Part shown: positions 11,370 to 22,849 of the stretch, piece after piece
Layout: each line of letters starts with the position of its first letter
How positions within the stretch are numbered: the stretch's first letter is position 1
DNA from: Datisca glomerata
Lineage: Eukaryota; Streptophyta; Magnoliopsida; Cucurbitales; Datiscaceae
NCBI GenBank assembly: GCA_003255025.1
Contig: QANY01004135.1
Coordinates: forward strand, 1,054,001 to 1,118,000
Direction: 5' to 3'
DNA: 64,000 bases
Made by a program: the position numbers and the translations under genes
The notes under the pieces: model-generated
What the model was told of the DNA's origin: nothing
Database searches by the model: none
Seen by the model: only the letters and a program-made list of their open reading frames with translations

Positions 11370-14043
11370 AACCCTAAAACCTGAAGTCTCTCTCTCTTAG
11401 TCTCTAACCTCATCTCTCTCTCTCTCTCAGCCCTAGATCACGCCTTTAAAGAAGTTTAAAGTGGGCGCGATTAGGGCATGGTGACGAGCTCGCGGCTAGA
11501 TCTTCGGGGCTAGCTCACAGCTAGATCTACATGCTAGCTTACGGCTTGATCTGTATGGCTTATGACTAGCTTATGGTTTACTGAATCTTTCAATAAGGAA
11601 GACCAGTTCTCAATTAATGTTCCTAGGTCCGATTCTCGAGGATGGGAGTGGGATGCTTGGAGACTCGAACCGTTGCTCAACGTACATCAGTGGCTGGTTT
11701 AGTTACTGATCTAAGGTTTTATTTAGCGTGGGGATTTTACTGAATCTTGTTTTCACTTATTATTGTTTGGCTGAAATTTCCAGAACTCTTCTTGTATTTT
11801 GTTTTCATCGATTCTACTGAATTTTATTTTTTGGATATTACCGACCTCTTCTTTTTCTTTGATTGGAGTTTACTGAATCTTATTTCAATTGTTATAAGAT
11901 TAATTTTATAGTCGAATCGATTATACTGAATTGACCGAAGAGTGTCGGTTCTTATGCCTTAATCAATTGTGTTGGTTCTTATGCCTTAATCAGTTCGGTC
12001 GGAACATTAACGAATCGCTCAATTTGGTTCGGTTTTACTTTTAGCTACTAACACAATAGTGAACATCCAATAGGCTTGGTTGATTATCAAAATTGTATTT
12101 CATTTTAATTAAAGAGTGTTCTTTTTTAATCATACTTTTGATACTGAGTGTTCTTTTGTTGTAGGTTCCATGTAGATAAAATGTCATTTGTTCATGTTTA
12201 CTTAAGACAGCAAAAAGGTCAGACAATTAATGATATAAGGTCATCCTTCCCCTGCTTTTAAGTATTAAAAATGGAACCTGATGTTGGAATCCTTCAAATT
12301 CTTTTCTAAAGGTAAAATTGCTTTAAGTTCAGATGATTGCGATGAAATTGCTTGAAGATTAGATGATTACCTGGACCAGTTCTCTCAGCAAAAAGGTCAG
12401 ACATTGCATTGAGACTAGAGGTCATGTCGTAATAAATTTTGTAGCATCAATTCTCATATACTTTTTCTGATTAAAAAACAAGGTATTATGATTTTGTGGT
12501 TATTTCAATGGTCATTTTTCAGGTGCTACATGGGTGTGGATCTGCTCAAATCTAGAAATGGAGGGAGTGAATTTATCCTTAAAACACTATGGCATCACTC
12601 AGATGCAATCATGTGCTGCTTTTTGAAGGTGTGTCTCATTAGTTAACAACCCGAAAAAGGAAAAAGCTTATGGAGCTATATATAGCAATTTAATTTGCAA
12701 ACTTATAGTAGCAACCAAATATCAGGGTCTTCTTGATAGTCATTTAAGTATTTAATAGAGGCATTTGGCATCTGCTGGTACAAAATGATTACATTCAGAT
12801 TCTACCTTACCCATTTTATGAACACTTAAAATTAAAACTCTCGATCATTGTTGGCACTGTCAGTTTTCACTTTCACAAACCAGGCATGGGTTGGGATGCT
12901 CGAGACCACAGTGGTTGCGCTTTAAGACATAACATTAGAGAAGATATTTGATGATCATAGTAAAAAGACATTATGCTCAGAGTTTCCACAGATAATGCAA
13001 CAGGTTTGGCAACTTTTCCTAACTTCGTTTCACTACTACATGGAAACAAACATAATTATGTCTATTTCAATTAACTTGATATTGTGTTGACTTGATCTTT
13101 TTCTTTTTCTGAATGCTTCATGTATTTATTTGATACTAGTACTAATGCCTTCAGTTCTTCAAATTTTGAGCAGTTGAAGGTACATCAGATGAAGTTGTAG
13201 TCTAATGTAAGGAGTGCTTCAAAGTCACTTCAGCAGAGCTCAGCCGCAAGGTTTGTGCATTTTATCGAATTTAGGAAAATCTTTACTAGGGTTAAATGTT
13301 CGCTTTGGTTATTGTGCTCCACTAGTGTAAAAGAAATTTATATGCCTATTGACTAATTGGCTAATGACTTTGTCCTTAATATATGTATAATTATTACTTT
13401 ACGAAGAGAATCTGAAAGCTCCTTGCACTCCATTTCAATCTGCTTGGGAGTCGGGGCTCATTATGCTATATATATTAATTTGGGCCAAGGAGATTCCCTA
13501 TCTATGCTTCATTTCATCGGTTAAACGTTAGTAAAGCAATTTTTTGATGATGTGTTTAAATTCAGAAAGGGACAAGCCTTTCCAATTTTGTAGTTAAATT
13601 AGCTAGTGTAATGGTTTGCTTTTATGGTGAATATACTGAATATGACTTGATAATGCGGGGCATGGTTGATATTTTACATTTATTTTGTTGACAAAATCCA
13701 GGCTTGCATTTAGATTGGGTGCATATGTGTCTTATTGTAATCATAGTGTTTATTCTATGGACTTGTTCATTTTTGTTTCTAACTTCTGCTATATATTTAG
13801 AGGAACTCTCCTAGAATCTTTCTAGAGTAAATATCTATGATAATAGTTTTATGGGAGCAATTAGTATTATATCTTCTGAATCCCATGCTATGGGTTGCAT
13901 ATGAGTGGTAATTTTTTCGTTGCTTTAAAATCTTTCATCTCGTTTCATAAAACTTTCTCCTAAGTAGTTTTTTAATGAAAAACTGCCATGGGAAGGCAGG
14001 TTTCACCTTTCCATGACAGTTTTATTTTTTAAAATGATCCTTT

Positions 14044-14066
14044 AATGACGGGGATTCCCCGTCATT
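14044..14066. repeat. Palindromic CACTA subterminal unit
   Basis: An 11-base arm aatgacgggga and its exact complement around one central base. Further partial copies follow at about 14091-14175. Such subterminal repeats bind the transposase in studied CACTA elements; binding here is inferred. Confidence 0.7.
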
Positions 14067-14304
14067 ATAGGTATTTTTGCGGCACCTATAATGACAGACA
14101 ATCTCTATCATTAAAGATGTTTTTGCGGCACGTTTAATGACGGGGATTCCCCATCATCAAAATTTTTTTGGCGGCACATTTTGATGACGGGTTTTGGTAA
14201 AATGAGTTTAGATGATAGTCTGATAGATGACAGTCACTTGCTCGTAATTAAAGGGTTTTTATGAGGATTTTTCACCGTCACCTAAGCCCTTTTTGGTTGT
14301 AGTG

Positions 14305-14530
14305 TATGACTCTCGTCCTTTCTTTGATTTCCTTTTTGCATTGATACGATCTGCACCGATAGTCCTTCTAATTACATAATCAATATAAAAATACTTGTAA
14401 AATCTAAACGGTTATCCAAGGGAGATTAAATCAAAATTAATCGTGCAAAACGAGTTAGGATCATAAGAATACAATAATCCAAAAGATAGTCATTCTAACA
14501 ACAGACATCTAACATATAGATCTAGAACAG
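14305..14530 (-). other. Leader-like sequence after an outward PBS
   Basis: Lies between the CACTA right end and the copia primer-binding site. No coding signal. Read on the minus strand it would be the start of the internal region of a copia element running leftward, interrupted by the CACTA insertion. Confidence 0.35.
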
Positions 14531-14545
14531 GGCTCTGATACTGAT
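14531..14545 (-). promoter_or_regulatory. Copia primer-binding site (initiator tRNA-Met type)
   Basis: Minus strand reads ATCAGTATCAGAGCC directly after the LTR end ...CTTAACA. The plant copia PBS is usually TGGTATCAGAGC. It lies on the outer side of the LTR that closes the copia element at 14.8-19 kb, where no PBS is expected. Confidence 0.65.
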
Positions 14546-14814
14546 TGTTAAGTTTGGCGTAATGGAATACTACCCTTATGTGAAATCTAATCATTGATAA
14601 AACATATGTAACTTTGGTGAATAATAATTCTCATTATTCCTTGAATAGCAAAATGGCTATTTATAAATTTCAAGTTGTACCAACTCATAATTAAAAAAAA
14701 TCTAAAAAATAAGAAACTAACTAACAATTATCCCTAGATATAAGATAACAAACTTGGAAACTAACTAATAACTATCCCTAGATATAAGATAGACTAATAT
14801 AATTTTATTTTACA
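14546..14814 (-). mobile_element. Copia LTR (269 bp)
   Basis: On the minus strand it runs TGTAAAATAAAATT ... AACTTAACA, with TG...CA ends. A polypurine tract-like ACTTGAGGTGGAG precedes it (14815-14828), so it is the 3' LTR of the copia element to its right. A PBS also follows it, so it can serve as the 5' LTR of a second element. A 35-base unit holding 'ccctagatataagata' occurs twice (near 14730 and 14774). Confidence 0.8.
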
Positions 14815-14821
14815 CTCCACC

Positions 14822-15350
14822 TCAAGTTGGCGTATAGATATCAAACATACCCAACTTGTGTACAAGAAACTCAAATGTTGGTTTAAATAAACCTTTAGTC
14901 AAAATATCTATAGTTTGATCTTCAGATTTCATAAATGGGATACAAATGAGTCTCATTTCCAAGCTTTCTTTTATGAAGTGTCGATCAACCTCTATATGCT
15001 TGGTTCTGTCATGTTGCACAGGGTTATGTGCAATACTTATAGCAGCCTTGTTATCACAAAACAACTTCATAGGTAGACTAACTTTCAGCTTTAGCTCATG
15101 TAGAACCCGTCTTATCCATAGGATCTCACACATCCCATTGGCCATAGCCCTGTACTCGGCCTCAGCAGTACTCCTTGCAACCACACTTTGTTTTTTCACC
15201 CAATTTCCCCATACATATGTACAATACCCAGAGGTGGATTTTCTATCAGTGATCGAGCCTGCCTAATCTGCATTAGTAAATGCTTCAACACTTCTATTGT
15301 CTTCCTTTTTGAAAAAAGACCTTTACCTAGACTATTCTTTAGATACCTCA
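14822..15350 (-). pseudogene. Copia RNase H
   Basis: Reads KKQSVVARSTAEAEYRAMA, then LFCDNKAAISIAHNPVQHDR, TKHIEVDRHFI and DILTKGLF. These are the standard copia RNase H blocks with STAEAEY (Glu), the CDN (Asp) and the KHIEVD/H region. It would remove the RNA strand during reverse transcription. The C-terminal 125 residues are uninterrupted; a stop separates them from the upstream part. Confidence 0.9.
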
Positions 15351-15507
15351 GAATTCAATAAGCAGCTTCAAGATGTTCTTTATAAGGGCGATGCATAAAT
15401 TGACTCACCATACTTACCGCAAGCGCAATGTCAGAACGAGTGTGAGATAAATATATAAGTCTCCCAACTAATCGTTGGTATTGTTGCACATCCACTAGTG
15501 TTCCAGA

Positions 15508-16614
15508 CTAAATGTCACCAAGTTTCTTTTTCGGATCAATAGGAGTATCCATAGGACAACACTCACTCATTCCTACATCCTTTAGAAGATCAAGAATGTA
15601 TTTTCGTTGGGAAATGACAATCCCTTTTTTAGACCGTGCAACCTCCATAACTAAGAAATATTTCATTTCACCTAGATCTTTGATTTCAAATTCCTTAGAG
15701 AGCTTATTTTTCATTGCCTCTAATTCTTCTAGATCATCTCCTGTAAGAAGTATATCATCAACATATATAATTAGAGCTGCAATCTTTCCACTAGTTGAGT
15801 GTCGAGTGAATAAGGTATGGTTAGCTTTTGCTTGTATATAGCCTTGTTTCTTCACCACTTGAATGAACCTTTCAAATCAAGCTCGCGGTGACTGTTTCAA
15901 GCCATAAAGTTCCTTTTCCAACCCGCACACTTTGTTTCCAAACTTATATTCAAAGCCTAGTAATGGAAGCATGTAGACTTCTTCCTCCAAACTTCCATTT
16001 AAGAAAGCATTCTTCACATCAAACTGTCTCAAGGGTCAATCTAAATTACCTGCAATAGACAACAAGATTCGAACAGTATTAAGTTTGTCTACTAGAGCAA
16101 AGGTCTCAGTGTAATCAATACCATAGGTTTGTGTAAACCCTTTGGCAACCAGCCGAGCTTTGTTCCTCTCTAGAGTGCCATCTCCATTAAATTTGGGCGT
16201 AAAAACCCACTTACAGCCAACTATTGGAGCACCTTTGGGTAGATCTTCAACTCTCCATGTCTGATTTTTCTCCAAACCACTCATATCCGGAAGAACAGCC
16301 TTATTCCACTCTGGAACATTTAGAGCTTCCTCTATATTATTTGGAATCTGGACATTTGACACATTGGTGGTGAAAGTGATAAAAGAAGATGAAAGTTTTG
16401 AGTTAGAGACAACAAGAGACATGGGATATTGGACACATGATCGTTTTCCTTTTCTAATAGATATGGGAAGATCAGATTCGGGACTAAGATTAGAAGGAAT
16501 GGAAGAATTACCTGATTCATTTTCCAATCTTGGTTTAGATTCTCGGCGTGGCCAGGCAGAGGTGACTTTAGTTCTTTGACGAGGAAATCTTCGTGTATAA
16601 ACATGGTAAAACAT
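15508..16614 (-). pseudogene. Copia reverse transcriptase
   Basis: Reads GCKWVFTPKFNGDGTLERNK, ARLVAKGFTQTYGIDYTETF, then after a stop near 16036 [17 protein letters not shown] and finally IIYVDDILLTGDD with the intact YVDD catalytic motif. Stops near 16036 and 15860 and a further stop at the end separate the parts. Sequence upstream (16.3-16.6 kb) is the low-complexity link between integrase and reverse transcriptase. Confidence 0.92.
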
Positions 16615-17891
16615 TTTCTACCTCACAAACATTCTGTTCAGCATTTTCACAACCTTCTTGTTCAGTATTTTTGAAATTATTTACTGCCTGACTTTCCCTA
16701 CTGCTATCAATCTCTTCAATCTGCCTTTCATTATATCTTAAATCAGAGCCTAAAAAATTCAGGTCTAATGTATGATCATTAAAATTATTTTTGGCAATAT
16801 TTTTGAGATTGTAATTAGGATTAAATCTATTACTTGTTATTCCAAAATCCAAATCTTTAACTTGATTCTTCCCCTTAAGATTAGGATTAAAAAATGGGAT
16901 ATTTTCAAATAAATTTACATCCATGGTTACAAACGTTTTTTGAAATGTAGAATCAAAACATTTGTACCCTTTTTGGTTTGAAGCAACACTAATAAAAACA
17001 CACTTTTTTGCCCTAGGGTCAAGTTTACTAGCATTTTTAAGTGGATTGTTTATAAAAATAGTACAGCCAAAAATTTTTATAGACATGTCCGAAAACAAAC
17101 GAGATATAGGAAACCAGTTTTTAAGAACAAATATGGGCATTTTGAAGTTTAGTATTTTAGAAGGAAGTCTATTCATTAAATATGTAGCATGTAAAACAGC
17201 ATCACCCCCAAAGATATTTAGGAACATTATTTGAAAAAAGTAAAGCACGATTTATCTCAAAAAGATGCCTATTTTTCCTTTCAGCAATACCATTTTGTTG
17301 AGGTGTGTCATTACAATGTTGAACAATTCTTTTCTCAGCAAAGAAGGTACCTAAAACTTGTGCAAAATATTCACACCCATGATCACTTCTTAAAATTTTG
17401 ATACTCATTTGAAATTGATTTTGAATTATGTTATAAAAAATTATGAAAACACTTTCTACTTCCGATTTTTCTTTTAGCGAATAAACCCATGCTACCCTAG
17501 TATGATCATCAATAAAGGTAATAAACCAGCATTTACCCTTGCATGTGGAGACCCTGGATGGTCCCCATAAGTCACTGTGCACCAAAGCAAATCGTTGTGA
17601 AAGCGTATAAACATGTGGAGGATATGTACTTCGATGGTGTTTAGACAAAACACATATTTCACACTAAAAAGAAGAGAGATTTTTATTGCGAAATAAAACC
17701 GGAAATAAATACTTTAAATAATGAAAGTTTGTATGTCCAAGTCTAAAATGCCATAAATAAATCTCATCATTTTTAAAATCAGATGCAACTTGCAGGCCAG
17801 AACTTTGTTGAGTCACTTTATTCGTGAATGTTCCCTCATCTAGAATGTAAAGACCATCGCACTCCCTAGCACTATCAATCATCGTCCCCAA
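16568..17891 (-). pseudogene. Copia integrase
   Basis: The zinc-binding part shows LWHFRLGHTNFHYL and CEICVLSK (His-His-Cys-Cys). The core shows VHSDLWGP, ITFIDDHTR, ILRSDHGCEYF and TPQQNGIAERKNR, giving the Asp, Asp and Glu of the catalytic triad. The part after 17248 (MNRLPSKILNF, LDPRAKKCVFI) is the usual copia integrase C-terminal region. At least two breaks: a stop near 17664 and a frameshift near 17225. Confidence 0.92.
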
Positions 17892-18985
17892 GGCCGGATT
17901 CTGAAACAGACAATAAGAGGAAAAAAGTTGCAGTACAATTTAGTGTGGTTGTTAGTTTACTAACAGAGATGAGATTGCAGGATAATTTAGGAACATGAAG
18001 GACATTAGGCAAAGTTAAAGTATTGGAGAGCTTTACATCTCCTATACCAGTAATAGCAGAAAAAGAGCCATCTGGTATACGAATGTTATTATTTCCTACA
18101 CAAGGCTTATATGAAAAGAATAAACTAGAACAACTAGTCATATGATTGGAGGCTCCTAAATTAATAATCCAGGTAGTCTTAGGCTGAATACAAACAAAAG
18201 TGGGCAAAAAATGAGAATTACCATGTTGCACAAGAGAACATGATGGCTTTTTAGAGTTGGAATGTAACAGTTTCAACAATTGCTCTATTTGTTCCTTTGT
18301 TAATGGAGAGTGTCCAGGATTGAGTGACTTTGGAGAAGAATCAACAATAGATTGTAAAGCTCTCTCAGGTCAAATCTACTTTCCACCAGGCGATTTACCG
18401 TGTATTTTCCAGTAAGTATCACGAGTATGCCAATATTTTTTGCAAAAATCACACCACGGCTTCTTTTTCTTGTCACTATTGGACTCATTTCCTTTGACAA
18501 ACAAAGCAAAGGTGTCATTATTTAAAATAGGGGCTGGTTCATTGCTGGACATTACCTTTCTGCGGCTTTCTTCTACCCGAATTTCAGAAAAGAGTTCACG
18601 AATTGAAGGTAAGGGTCGGCGGCCAAGAATTCCGCCCTTAACATGTTTTGATTAATTCCAGCAAGAAGCATGAAAAATCTATCATTTTCCTCACGTTTCT
18701 TGTGCTGGAGGAGGTCCGCTTGGTTCTCCCAAACATCATCATTATACTGGTCCAGTTCTTGCCACCATGCCACCATCGCATTATAGTAGGTGGTAACACT
18801 CTGCTGCCCTTGTTTGGATTGCCATAGTCGAGTTTTTAACTCAAAAATTTGAGAAAAATTTTCTAGGTCAGAATAAGTTTCACGAACTAAATCCCATACC
18901 TCCTTAGCTGTCGTCATAAACATATGAGGCTTGGAAATTGAGGCGTCCATGGAGTTTAACAACCATGCCAAGGGTAAAAAAAAAC
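17875..18985 (-). pseudogene. Copia gag and protease
   Basis: Gag at 18971-18573 reads KEVWDLVRETYSDLENFSQI and LKTRLWQSKQGQQSVTTYYN, the UBN2-type gag domain. A zinc knuckle near 18.45 kb (CDFCKKYWH) has lost its last Cys (Tyr instead). Protease at 18279-17875 reads WIINLGASNHMT where active copia proteases have a D(S/T)G, so the catalytic Asp is lost. LPNVLHVPKLSCNLISVSKL follows, as is normal. Dead by several independent lesions. Confidence 0.9.
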
Positions 18986-18990
18986 TTAGG

Positions 18991-19265
18991 CTGCTTATAA
19001 AGTTACTGGGCTGGAATGGGATAAGTCATTTTTTTAAATCTCGTCTCTTGTCCCGTCCCCTCCCGTCCTGAGACATGAGAGAAAATTGTTCCATCCCGCT
19101 CGGTTCAGGATGATTTTGTAGGTCGGGATAAGATTCTTAGGATTGTTGAACCCTACTACTAGGTATCCATTTGATCTATCTATCACCCTACAAGATAGAT
19201 CACTATCTATCACCCTAAAATCTTTATTCCTTTTTTATTTGATCTAATTTTTTTTATATCAAGCG
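18991..19265. other. Spacer between copia and LINE
   Basis: Contains a gggataag...tcccgtcccctcccgtcc stretch with a partly inverted gtcgggataag, suggesting a small foldback element, and a repeat of 'gatctatctatcaccct'. No gene seen. Confidence 0.4.
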
Positions 19266-19272
19266 ATATATA

Positions 19273-20800
19273 TTAGTAAAAATGATCATTACAAACTAGG
19301 CAAGCCAAGGACAAGACCAAGGTAGATCTCAAAATACTAACCCTCTCTCTAATCTTACCCTCAAAGATCCTAGAGTTTCTCTCAAGCCAAATATTACCGA
19401 CAAGAGAGTTAAAAGTAATTTTTAAAATGAGGCTTCTAAGGTCATTCTTCCTAATAGTGTTAGCCAATCACTCAATATTTTGATCCCAACTTGAGCAAGG
19501 GCAATTGAGATCACAAGATTGATTAGTGGAAGTCCACACATTAAAGGAAAATGGGCAATAAAAAATAAGTGAACTCTACTTTTAGTGTCGGAAGGGCAGA
19601 ACATTCAATCATGGCTGAATTGGAAACCCTAATTAGCCATCTTACCTTTGGTAGTGAGCCTATCTCTACTGGCATGCCAATAAATGAAACTATGCTAAGG
19701 AATGTTGCAAGGGACCATACAGCATCACTTTAAGGAACTTTCATGTCATGCTACTTAATAAGATAGTAGGCAGAAGAAATAGTGAAGTTCCCATTAGGAG
19801 CTGGATCCCAAATCCATTATCAGGACTAGAGGTCAAAGGAGGAGGCATGTTAATTGTGCCTCTTTGATAGCAATAAGACGCAGTGGAGTTTGTGGCAGGT
19901 CAAGACCAGCTACCCCTATCAATGATCCTATCCGGCTGGGGTGTTAATGTCCCAACCACTATCTAGTGAAAGGTTACTGCCAAATTTATTAAAAAGCACT
20001 CCTAACTGGTGCCATGGATAACCCCAAAAGGAGATTATGCCCATTCTCTGTCCTAAGAAAGCAGTGCCCAATAAACCAACTTCTAGGTTTAAGCAACTTC
20101 CTATAGATCAAGGAGCAATCATTAGGCACATGGATGGTGAAGATTGTACCATTTTTATAAGGTGGATATGGCATCATTTTCCCTAAAGAGAGCTAGCAAG
20201 TTTAGTGATGAGGAACAAAAGGTGTTTGGTTACAGCAGCACTGTTCCAAGGCACAAGATCCTTAATACAAATGCCCTCATTTTATTTAGGCAATCATACC
20301 ACTTTCTAAGCAACTTTTGAGTTAGCATCCCTTAGGGCATTTCTAGACCAGAGAAAACAACTGATAATTGCTTGAATATCACTAAGGAACCTCTTTGGGA
20401 GGATAAATATCCATGTCAAGAAACTTTGGATGGCCAAAGGCACTGATTGAATTAGCTAAAGCCTGCCTGCAAAAGTCAAGTGCTTAGCCTCCCAAGCCTT
20501 TACTCTACAACAGATCATGTCCATTAGAGAAGAACAATCATTTTTTCCCAGCCTAGTAGAGATGAAAGGCATGCCAAGATACCTCAGAGGGAGCTGCCTA
20601 ACTCAGAAACCCAATAGCTCAACACACTATTAGTGGACATACTTAGACAACCTAGAGAAGAAGCAATAGCTTTTGGCTTGGTTAGGCTTTAAACCAGACA
20701 TTAGATGAAACAACTCCAAGTTATCCTTAATAAGATTCAGAGGAAGGATATCACATTTGGAGAAAATAAAAAGGTCATCAGCAAATCACAAGTTGACAAC
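19273..20800 (-). pseudogene. LINE ORF2, C-terminal part
   Basis: Minus-strand stretch at 19467-19273 reads NDLRSLILKITFNSLVGNIW followed by LERNSRIFEGK, the typical last segment of plant LINE ORF2 proteins (zf-RVT region and after). Between 20.18 and 20.8 kb only short broken reading stretches remain. Confidence 0.75.
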
Positions 20801-21420
20801 GTTAAGCTCCTTACATTTCTAATGGAACTAAAATCCAGGCACAGAAGAGGTATATTGCAACAAACCAATCAAAATCTTCCATAACTATAACAAAAAGTAG
20901 GGGGAGATTTGGTCCCCCTGCCTTAACCCTCTGGCACCATATAAATACCATAGATCTCACCGTTGACGTTGACAGAGAACCCACTTGGTGAATTGAGGAG
21001 GGAGCCAATACATCCAAGAGTTTTCTCAATAAACTGCCAAGACACTCAACCATAAGCTTTCATAAGATCAAACTTGAGGAACACTTAGGCACAAAGTTCC
21101 TTCTGTGATAATTCCTAACCAACTCCTAAGAGAGGAGGATATTATCTGAGATCCTCCTATAAGGCATAAAAACATTTTGGTTAGGACTGATAACCTAAGA
21201 AGCATAGTTTTAAGTCTATTAGCCAGAATCTTAGAAATGCCTTTGTAGACCAAGTTACACCAATACGTATGGTTGATCAGTTGTAGGGATCCACCATTAA
21301 AGAACTCAAGCATTGAACTACTGACATCTTTCTGAATGACTCTCCAACTTTCTTAAAGAAACAGGAGGAAAAAACATCAAGGCCTGGGGCCTTAGCATCA
21401 CTATAGGAGAAAATGGCATC
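20760..21420 (-). pseudogene. LINE reverse transcriptase
   Basis: Reads KGISKILANRLKTMLLRLSV near 21.2 kb, and FADDLFIFS near 20.78 kb in a different frame: the LINE-type catalytic FADD box. The part between holds DLMKAYG and the SPSGFSVNVNGE-like palm region. Frameshifts and stops between every block. Confidence 0.85.
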
Positions 21421-21679
21421 ATGAATCTTAGTGTGTGTAATAGGATTGGTTAACAAACTAGCCTGATATGGGGAACTCTACTAGGATAAGCCAATAGGAG
21501 TGAGTTCTATTGAGGTCTTTCAAAGCATACTTAGTAGCCTTAAGCTTCCTATGCAGCTTGTACATATGGGAACCTTGAGCACTGACAGACCAAATAAGAT
21601 GGACACGTTGAAGAAAATCATCCTTATCAGCCTAAATATCAGAATTTAAAGGTAGGAGAGGGTTTCAGGTTGGAAAGAT

Positions 21680-22383
21680 TAAATTTGACCACAATAGGAC
21701 AGTGGTAAGATATCCCTAAGGAAAAAGGCCATAAGAGTTGGAAAGATCTGGATCCCAGCCACATTCACAAAAACCCTATCAATTTTATTCATAATCGCAG
21801 CCTGTCTCATCCCTGTTGTTGGTCCAAGTGAACTTGCAAACCCCATAGCAGAGATCCTCAAGCTCCAAGTTATTAATACAAGCATCAAAGTCATTAATGC
21901 CCTTATCCCAGGTTTTAGAACCTCATACCTCCTCAGAGGGGTGCCTGACCATATTAAACTTACCAAGAATGGCCTAAGGGCAGTCCAAGGCTATGAAACT
22001 GGAACATTAAGGTGGCATCAAAGAGCCTTTCTAGAGACAATGTCATTAGCACCATAGACAAAAGAAACAAAGATTGAACATAGGGTACCGATGATAGTAA
22101 CTTTGCAAGAAATAACTTGATCAGACATAATGACAGCATAAACTAATATCAGATGAGGGTTCCAAGCTAGCCAGATCCTACCATTGCTAGCATGGGAGTA
22201 GTTTGCAATACAACACCAATTACTAAAGATGCACCTACTCAACCTAGTATGTTTTCTATCCTTAATTCTAGTTTCCAAGATGGCACACATGTATAATTTG
22301 AATTTACTACAGAATTTTTATCCCTCAACGTGCTTCAGAAGGTTATTAAGACCTCTTACGTTCGATGAAACAAATTTGGTCAT
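21680..22383 (-). pseudogene. LINE endonuclease (start of ORF2)
   Basis: From 22383: MTKFVSSNVRGLNNLLKHVE, the usual start of plant LINE ORF2, then stop. LETRIKDRK (catalytic Glu block of AP-type endonucleases) begins near 22.28 kb and KIDRVFVN near 21.78 kb. This enzyme would nick target DNA to prime reverse transcription. Broken into at least three frames. Confidence 0.85.
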
Positions 22384-22849
22384 TGAGAGATGAGGGTTTT
22401 CTTGACCTTAGAGCTCCTCCTGCATTCAGACTTGGAATTGCTCTTAATCTTTGTCGTTCTCCCTCTTTTTTCATGCTTGGAGATACTATTATTAGGGTCC
22501 TGGTTGGCACCAAGAGAAAGCAGCACAAGAGTAGGATCAAGATCAACAATCTTTTCATTCTCCTCCTCAACCATATCAGCAAGATCAAAGATCTCAACAT
22601 CATTGGTAATTTTGGTATAATCCTCATCACCCTCATCCATAAGGACTGCAAAAGTATTTTGGACTAGGACATTTTTTTTTGCATTGGGGATTACGGTGTC
22701 GTTCCCTCCCTATTAGTCTCCAATATAGGAGGAACATGGGGGTCCATGACAGTGGGAATGGGAGTAGTAACATATTCACTTTGCTTCCTGGAAATGACCC
22801 ATTGATGCTTAGGGGCCGTCCTAGTCGGGAGCTTAATTGGAGGTTTATT

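Larger units (their letters stand above)
10966..14304 (+). mobile_element. Non-autonomous CACTA (CMC/EnSpm) transposon
   Basis: Starts CACTACTAAAAAAG and ends CTTTTTGGTTGTAGTG (inverted CACTAC termini). Both sides carry TAT (10963-10965 and 14305-14307), the 3-bp target duplication of this superfamily. Subterminal repeats fit: tgacag/tgtcat words at the left end and several 'aatgacggggattcc' units at the right. Inside, a CT-rich leader follows the left end, then diffuse sequence with 'cagcaaaaaggtcagaca' occurring twice (near 12205 and 12385). I see no transposase, so mobility would need an enzyme from elsewhere. The 3339-bp body might hold captured host exons, but none could be named. Confidence 0.85.
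14815..18990 (-). mobile_element. Degenerate Ty1/copia retrotransposon
   Basis: Gag, protease, integrase, reverse transcriptase and RNase H occur in that order on the minus strand, which is the copia order. The frame is broken many times. There is no LTR on the right side: the element ends inside gag near 18990, so the 5' LTR and gag start have been lost. The left LTR is present. Confidence 0.93.
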
